Source: Gammaproteobacteria bacterium (GTDB taxonomy: Bacteria > Pseudomonadota > Gammaproteobacteria > Steroidobacterales > Steroidobacteraceae). Taken from it: DNA of 10,018 nt. Of this stretch, positions 6,365-10,018 are shown piece by piece; within the stretch, counting starts at the first letter, position 1, and each line of letters begins with the position of its first letter. The notes under the pieces were generated by a model. It had not been told where the DNA came from and searched no databases. It saw only the letters and a program-made list of their open reading frames with translations. Made by a program: the position numbers and the translations under genes. Location of the stretch: the NCBI GenBank assembly GCA_030039615.1, contig JASHVF010000283.1, positions 1 through 10,018 of the forward strand, read 5' to 3'.

Positions 6365-9118
6365 TTATTGCGCAACGCGTATCTCCTCAGGACCCATATC
6401 GGCCTGGTACCGCTCATACATCTGCATGTACGCGTCCTCGAGATGCCTGGTGAACAGTTCCGTATCGAACAGCGGCGTGGTCAAGCGGTTGCTGTGCAAC
6501 TTCTCTTTGATTTCCTTCAGTCGACCCGGACTGTTCGCCAGCTCAATCGCCATCGCCTCATACTGCCCCTGCGTCGTGGTCACCAGCTCGGGCAACCCGA
6601 TGGCGTTGAGCAAACTTGCGCCAACCCTGGCCGCATACGATTCTCCAATCTGGGTCAGCACCGGCAGCCCCGCCCAGAGCGCGTCGCTGGCGGTGGCGTG
6701 TGCGTTATAGGGCAGCGTATCGATGAACAAGTCCGCCGCACGGTAGCGTGCCAGGTGCTCCGCCGGCGACGCCATGCGCCGGGCAAACTGCAGACGCGCG
6801 GCGCTCACGCCGCTCGCCTCGGCCTCCTTGCGCAGATTGCTGGCAGCGGTCTCATTGGTCCCTGCCAGCCACAGGACGCTGTTCTCTACCTGCCTGAGTA
6901 TCCGCATCCAGCCACCGAACGTGCCGGGGGTTATCTTGTAGGTGTTGTTGAAGCAGCAGAATATAAAGCCCGTCGCGGGCAAGCCGAGCTCGGCGCGCGT
7001 GAATTTCTTGTCCGCTATCTGGCGCTTGCGATCATTGACCTGGTAGCTGTTGGGAAGATACACGATCTTCTCCGCGTAGTATTGACGGCTTTCCTGCGGG
7101 ATGAGCATCAGGTCGGCCACGATGTAGTCGATGAATTGCGCCCCAATCGTGCCGGGATAACCGAGATAGTTGACCTGAATGGGCGCGGCGCGGTGCGAGA
7201 AGATGCCGGTTCTCCCGCTCTGCGTAAGCCCGGTCAGGTCCACCGCAATATCGACCTGCAGCTCTCTCGACCTGCGCGCGACTTCGATGTCCGACTTCGT
7301 GCGCACGTCCAGGAACTGTTCAAACGCAGCCGATAGACGTTTCCTCATGTCATCCCGAGTGTCGGGTCCATAAGAAAAGGCCACCAGGTCAAATCTCTCC
7401 CGATCGTGTCGTTCAAACAACTCCGCTATCAGATAGGCGACCGGATGATCGCGGAAGTCGGCGGAAAAGTAGCCGATGCGGATTTTCTTGCGTCGGGCGT
7501 GTTTGCCGATCGATGGCAGCAGATGACTGACGGGATATCTTGCGTTGACGCAAATCTCTGCGGCCCGGCGCTGCAGCGACAAACGGTCGATGAGGGCAAG
7601 GACAGGGAAGGAAGGTGCGCTTTTCTTGCCTTGCTGGATGCGGGTCGCAAGATCTGCGATGCTCGAATCGAAGTTGCTCCAGTCGCAGAGGAGCATCTTC
7701 GTGTGCAGCCACATTCCAAACAGCCAGTCGTAGCCCGGATTGAGTTGCAGCGCTCGCGCGTAGCTGTTCAGCGCCTCCTCAAAGCGTTTGAGCTCCTGCA
7801 GGGCATTCCCCTGGTTGTAGCAGGCCTCGGCAAAGTCTGCCTTGATCTGCAGCGCCTGCGCGAAGCTGTCCAGCGCCTCCTCGAAGCGCTTGAGCTCCTG
7901 CAGCGTCACGCCGCGGTTGTTGTAGGCCTCGGCAAAGTCTGGCTTGATCTGCAGCGCGCGCGTGAAGCTGTCCAGCGCCTCGTCGAAGCATTTGAGCTCC
8001 TGCAGCGTCACGCCGCGGTTGTTATAGGCTTCGGCGTACTTGGGCCTGATCTGCAGGGCATGGGTGTAGCTGTCCAGCGCCTCGTCGAAGCGCTTGAGCT
8101 CCTGCAGCATCACGCCGCGGTTGTTGTAGGCCTCGGCAAAGTCCGGCCTGATCTGCAGGGCGCGCGTGAAGCTCTCCAGCGCCTCCTTGAAGCGCTTGAG
8201 CTCCTGCAGTGTCACGCCGCGGTTGTAGCAGGCCTCGGCATGGTCGGGCCTGATCTGCAGGGCGCGCGTGTAGCTCTCCAGCGCCTCCTCGAAGCGCTCG
8301 AGCTCCTGCAGCGTGACGCCGCGGTTGTAGCAGGCCTCGGCATGGTCGGGCCTGATCTGCAGGGCGCGCGTGTAGCTCTCCAGCGCCTCTTCGAAGCGCT
8401 TGAGCTCCTGCAGCGTGACGCCCCGGTTGTAGCAGGCCTCGGCAAAGTCGGGCCTGATCTGCAGAGCCCGCGTGAAGCCGGCCAGCGCTTCCTCAAAGCG
8501 TTTGAGCTCCCGCAGGGACAGGCCGCGGTTGTTGTAGGCCTCGGCATCGTCCGGCCTGATCTGCAGCGAGCGCGTGTAGCTCTCCAGCGCCTCTTCATAG
8601 CGCTTGAGTTCCTGCAGCGTTATGCCCCGGTTGTTGTAGGCCTCGGCGTACTCGGGCCTGATCTGTAGCGCGCGCGTGAAGCTCTCCAGCGCCTCCTCGT
8701 GGCGCCTGAGCTCCTGCAGTGTGACGCCGCGGTTGTTGTAGGCCTCGGCAAAGTCCGGCTTGATCTGCAGCGCGCGCGTATAGCTGTCCAGCGCCTCTTC
8801 AAAGCGCCTGAGGTATTTCAGCAGATTGCCGTAGTTGCTGTGCGCCCCCGCATCGCCCGGCCTGGCAGCCACTGCGCGTCCCAGCAGGTCTGCCGCCTCT
8901 TCCATGCGCTGTGTCTGTGCCGCGATGATGCCCAGCAGGTTCAGCGCATCAAAGTAATCGCCTTGCGCGGCGAGTATGTTTCGACACAAGCGCTCCGCCT
9001 CGGCCCAATCGCGACGGTTATATGCCCGCACCGCCTGCTGCATGTGCTGCGAGATGGCAGCTGCTGCTTGATCGCCATGGGCGCCGGGAACGGTTTGCTG
9101 CGGTGACTGCTCCTTCAT
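6365..9118 (-). CDS. TPR-repeat O-GlcNAc transferase/SPINDLY-like glycosyltransferase, GT41
   Basis: A 917-residue protein: about 13 TPR units (33-474), a linker with CDW (478-480), and a two-lobed GT41 catalytic region (about 545-900). Compared by eye with human OGT: FRDHPVAYL (555-563) holds His558 in place of OGT His498, FNNTYKITP (723-731) holds Lys728 in place of Lys842, and YNAHATASDALWAG (804-817) holds His807 and Asp812 in place of His920 and Asp925. OGT Lys898 aligns with a proline, while His788 matches OGT His901. These are family signatures for UDP-sugar transfer to Ser/Thr of proteins; SPINDLY relatives use GDP-fucose, so the donor is open. No signal peptide, hence cytoplasmic. 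The ATG at 9118 is preferred because GGAAG lies 7 nt upstream; the frame stays open to 9253, but that stretch is unlike protein. The gene is separated from the downstream GT2 operon by 243 nt. Confidence 0.9.
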   Translation of the reverse strand: MKEQSPQQTVPGAHGDQAAAAISQHMQQAVRAYNRRDWAEAERLCRNILAAQGDYFDALNLLGIIAAQTQRMEEAADLLGRAVAARPGDAGAHSNYGNLLKYLRRFEEALDSYTRALQIKPDFAEAYNNRGVTLQELRRHEEALESFTRALQIRPEYAEAYNNRGITLQELKRYEEALESYTRSLQIRPDDAEAYNNRGLSLRELKRFEEALAGFTRALQIRPDFAEACYNRGVTLQELKRFEEALESYTRALQIRPDHAEACYNRGVTLQELERFEEALESYTRALQIRPDHAEACYNRGVTLQELKRFKEALESFTRALQIRPDFAEAYNNRGVMLQELKRFDEALDSYTHALQIRPKYAEAYNNRGVTLQELKCFDEALDSFTRALQIKPDFAEAYNNRGVTLQELKRFEEALDSFAQALQIKADFAEACYNQGNALQELKRFEEALNSYARALQLNPGYDWLFGMWLHTKMLLCDWSNFDSSIADLATRIQQGKKSAPSFPVLALIDRLSLQRRAAEICVNARYPVSHLLPSIGKHARRKKIRIGYFSADFRDHPVAYLIAELFERHDRERFDLVAFSYGPDTRDDMRKRLSAAFEQFLDVRTKSDIEVARRSRELQVDIAVDLTGLTQSGRTGIFSHRAAPIQVNYLGYPGTIGAQFIDYIVADLMLIPQESRQYYAEKIVYLPNSYQVNDRKRQIADKKFTRAELGLPATGFIFCCFNNTYKITPGTFGGWMRILRQVENSVLWLAGTNETAASNLRKEAEASGVSAARLQFARRMASPAEHLARYRAADLFIDTLPYNAHATASDALWAGLPVLTQIGESYAARVGASLLNAIGLPELVTTTQGQYEAMAIELANSPGRLKEIKEKLHSNRLTTPLFDTELFTRHLEDAYMQMYERYQADMGPEEIRVAQ
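7697..8818 (-). repeat. Eleven tandem 102-bp TPR-coding repeats
   Basis: Eleven 34-codon units run from 8818 down to 7697, each of the type QELKRFEEALESYTRALQIR followed by PDFAEAYNNRGVTL. The first (8717-8818) and last (7697-7798) are most diverged. Adjacent units at 8207-8308 and 8309-8410 share a 74-bp identical block (8214-8287 against 8316-8389). Because the period is a multiple of three, gain or loss of units keeps the reading frame. Confidence 0.95.
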
Positions 9119-9125
9119 GGTGTGG

Positions 9126-9130
9126 CTTCC
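9126..9130 (-). promoter_or_regulatory. Ribosome-binding site of the TPR glycosyltransferase
   Basis: GGAAG on the minus strand, 7 nt before ATG 9118. It decides the start against the longer frame reaching 9253. Confidence 0.65.
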
Positions 9131-9159
9131 GGTTGGCTGCGTGCATCGCAGGCGGTGAA

Positions 9160-9198
9160 CCGCTGAATCGACAGCATTCAATTTAGCCGATTCACCGA
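9160..9198 (-). promoter_or_regulatory. Candidate operator/promoter of the TPR glycosyltransferase
   Basis: TGAATCG (9164-9170) and CGATTCA (9188-9194) are perfect inverted arms 17 nt apart, about 24 bp centre to centre; imperfect matching extends to 9 of 11 bases per arm. Between the arms the minus strand reads TAAATT (plus 9180-9185), a four-of-six match to a -10 box, but no good -35 lies upstream of it. Two half-sites about two helical turns apart around a -10 would suit a dimeric repressor. Confidence 0.3.
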
Positions 9199-9514
9199 CG
9201 CTACAGAAGCGGTGACGCCTGGAGCGACGACGACAATCAGCAGTCGTCTGCATCGGGCGAACGGCCGCAGCGGAGACTGCGCGCGCCCGACGCGCGGAAC
9301 GGCATAACCTCCGGGATGTCGGTTCGACGCTCGACCTGATTCGAGCCCGGCCGGTCCGTGATCGATGAGGCGACCGCGCAGGGGACCTGGAGAGAACGTT
9401 GCCGCTGCTTTAGCATCTGGCGAAGAGTTTCGCGCGCAGCCAGCCATAGACGTCGGGGCACGGCGCCCCCCGCCAGTATCTCGGGCAACGGCCGCAGCGC
9501 ATCCGTTCGGCGCC

Positions 9515-9519
9515 AGGAG
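9515..9519 (+). promoter_or_regulatory. Ribosome-binding site of the GlsB-like gene
   Basis: AGGAG lies 7 nt before ATG 9527. It fixes the start and excludes the upstream in-frame ATG at 9365. Confidence 0.8.
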
Positions 9520-9526
9520 ATTCGCC

Positions 9527-9781
9527 ATGCTGCACTACCTTTGGATGTTCGTCGTCGGCATCGTCGTGGGCGAGATCGCACGTTTCTTCGTACCGGGTGC
9601 GGGGCACATGGGCCTGGTAGTGACCGGCGTGCTGGGCCTGGTCGGATCGTTCGTGGGCGGCTTCATCGCGCGTCTCTTCAGCAAGCCGGCGCCCGGCGCA
9701 CCCATACACCCGGCGGGTATCCTGCTGTCGATCGTCGGCGCGGTTCTGGTCTTGTGGGTGTGGACCCACTTCGCCGTCTGA
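9527..9781 (+). CDS. GlsB/YeaQ/YmgE-family small membrane protein
   Basis: The 84-residue protein has three hydrophobic, glycine-rich helices at about 2-20, 26-50 and 62-79. It resembles the transglycosylase-associated (GlsB/YeaQ/YmgE) family: a Gly-rich first helix with GEIARFFVPG (15-24), a second helix of the type LGLVGSFVGGFIARL (36-50), and a short loop with Pro residues (54-62). Members are inner-membrane proteins, often induced by general stress; the molecular role is not settled. The length is normal for the family. The start is well supported by AGGAG 7 nt upstream. It stands alone on the plus strand between the glycosyltransferase gene and tRNA-Arg, and has no evident link to glycosylation; it may belong to the ancestral chromosome beside the tRNA. 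Confidence 0.85.
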   Translation: MLHYLWMFVVGIVVGEIARFFVPGAGHMGLVVTGVLGLVGSFVGGFIARLFSKPAPGAPIHPAGILLSIVGAVLVLWVWTHFAV

Positions 9782-9784
9782 GCC

Positions 9785-9828
9785 CGCTGGCCGGAGTCTG
9801 CAACCCCGGCAGCTGACGGCGGCCAGCG
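9785..9828. other. 8-bp inverted repeat after the GlsB-like gene
   Basis: CGCTGGCC (9785-9792) pairs perfectly with GGCCAGCG (9821-9828), with an inner CTGC/GCAG stem (9798-9801, 9809-9812). It begins 3 nt after the stop and could end the transcript, though there is no T tract. Its right arm lies within the spacer of the tRNA-Arg promoter. Confidence 0.4.
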
Positions 9829-9840
9829 ATGTGGTAGGAT
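9813..9840 (+). promoter_or_regulatory. Probable tRNA-Arg promoter with GC-rich discriminator
   Basis: CTGACG (9813-9818) and TAGGAT (9835-9840) are four-of-six matches to the -35 and -10 boxes with a 16-nt spacer. Directly after the -10 is GCGCGCC, the GC-rich discriminator typical of stable-RNA promoters under stringent (ppGpp/DksA) control. Transcription would start near 9847, about 54 nt before the tRNA. Confidence 0.6.
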
Positions 9841-9846
9841 GCGCGC

Positions 9847-9888
9847 CCCCCGGCAATCGCCGCCGCAGTTCGTGCCGCTGCCCGGGGG
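9847..9888 (+). other. Hairpin leader of the tRNA-Arg precursor
   Basis: CCCCCGG (9847-9853) is complementary to CCGGGGG (9882-9888), so the predicted 5' end of the transcript can close into a stem ending 12 nt before the tRNA. It may protect or present the precursor for RNase P processing. Inferred from base pairing only. Confidence 0.35.
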
Positions 9889-9900
9889 ATTACGCAGTAC

Positions 9901-9977
9901 GCGCCCGTAGCTCAGTTGGATAGAGTACCTGGCTACGAACCAGGGGGTCGGGAGTTCGAATCTCTCCGGGCGCGCCA
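9901..9977 (+). tRNA. tRNA-Arg(ACG)
   Basis: A complete tRNA: acceptor GCGCCCG (9901-9907) pairs with CGGGCGC (9967-9973), discriminator G9974, encoded CCA at 9975-9977. Anticodon stem CCTGG/CCAGG holds loop CTACGAA with anticodon ACG at 9935-9937, whose A34 is normally changed to inosine by TadA so that CGU, CGC and CGA are read. The T stem GGGAG/CTCTC contains one G-T pair. It appears to have its own promoter. The remaining 41 nt of the window hold no clear terminator or further gene. Confidence 0.97.
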
Positions 9978-10018
9978 ACATTCAACCGTCCCATCAACAA
10001 CTTGAGCCTCATCCGCGT

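Larger units (their letters stand above)
9119..9526. other. 408-nt divergent intergenic region
   Basis: This spacer separates the 5' ends of the TPR-glycosyltransferase (minus) and the GlsB-like gene (plus), so it should hold both promoters. Seen are an inverted repeat near the TPR gene (9160-9198), an imperfect direct repeat (9253-9272 and 9481-9499), a GGGGC/GCCCC hairpin (about 9457-9471) and a ribosome-binding site at 9515-9519. No sigma-70 promoter with two good boxes stands out for the plus-strand gene. Reading frames through the spacer have no start signals or recognisable protein. Confidence 0.6.

Noticed and set aside
7406..8668. 420-residue plus-strand open frame with regular repeats
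   Set aside because: It is the antisense of the TPR repeats; its periodicity comes from the 102-bp units, and it shows no independent start signal or family.
7697..8818. CRISPR-like array
   Set aside because: The repeats are contiguous 102-bp coding units with no unique spacers, and they translate to clear TPR motifs.
9119..9253. 45-residue N-terminal extension of the TPR glycosyltransferase
   Set aside because: The stretch is Arg/Cys-rich and unlike the family, it crosses the candidate operator, and a good ribosome-binding site marks ATG 9118 instead.
9365..9526. 54-residue N-terminal extension of the GlsB-like protein
   Set aside because: The family is about 80-85 residues; AGGAG at 9515-9519 fits ATG 9527, and the extension does not resemble protein.
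47..9977. Prophage or integrative element with attachment sites
   Set aside because: No integrase, phage or transfer gene is present, and no copy of the tRNA-Ser or tRNA-Arg 3' end was found elsewhere in the window; only an island of unknown mechanism can be argued.
9535..9981. 148-residue minus-strand open frame beginning in tRNA-Arg
   Set aside because: It starts with a reading of the tRNA-Arg antisense strand (PERFELPTPWFVARYSIQLS), a common misannotation, and then runs antisense to the GlsB-like gene.

Overview
The window is about 10 kb of high-GC bacterial DNA bounded by two tRNA genes: tRNA-Ser(GCU) near the left end and tRNA-Arg(ACG) near the right end. Between them lies an accessory block devoted to glycosylation. 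The high GC, the encoded CCA tails, the gene families, and a Ser(GCU)/Arg(ACG) tRNA pair recalling the csrA-serV-argVYZQ order of Escherichia coli and the rsmA-tRNA-Ser-tRNA-Arg order of Pseudomonas together suggest a high-GC gammaproteobacterium. No species can be named from the sequence.

Layout, left to right. Positions 18-39 form a terminator-like hairpin with a T tract, followed by tRNA-Ser(GCU) (47-137). A plus-strand family 2 glycosyltransferase (204-1079, GTG start) comes next. Its tail overlaps, tail to tail, a five-gene minus-strand run reading from 6121 down to 1008: a dolichyl-phosphate-mannose-synthase-like GT2 with C-terminal membrane segments (4874-6121), a large GT-C-type membrane glycosyltransferase-like protein (2796-4877), two SAM-dependent methyltransferases (2052-2789 and 1379-2023) and a four-helix EamA/SMR-type transporter (1008-1376). 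Gaps are -4, 6, 28 and 2 nt, so this is almost certainly one operon. Upstream of it is a 243-nt spacer with a 17-bp tandem repeat, a possible promoter and two perfect hairpins. Then comes a minus-strand gene for a 917-residue O-GlcNAc-transferase/SPINDLY-type protein (6365-9118) with 13 TPR units, eleven of them nearly identical 102-bp repeats. A 408-nt spacer with a candidate operator leads to a plus-strand GlsB/YeaQ-type small membrane protein (9527-9781), a tRNA promoter with a GC-rich discriminator, a structured leader and tRNA-Arg(ACG) (9901-9977).

How the genes may work together (inference): the GT2 enzyme loads a sugar onto a polyprenyl-phosphate carrier in the cytoplasm, the small EamA/SMR protein flips it, the GT-C protein transfers it on the periplasmic side, and the methyltransferases may modify the sugar or acceptor. 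The neighbouring GT41-like TPR protein would act in the cytoplasm, probably on proteins. The block looks like a glycan- or protein-modification island placed between two tRNA genes that are often neighbours. No integrase, insertion sequence, CRISPR array or duplicated tRNA end was seen.
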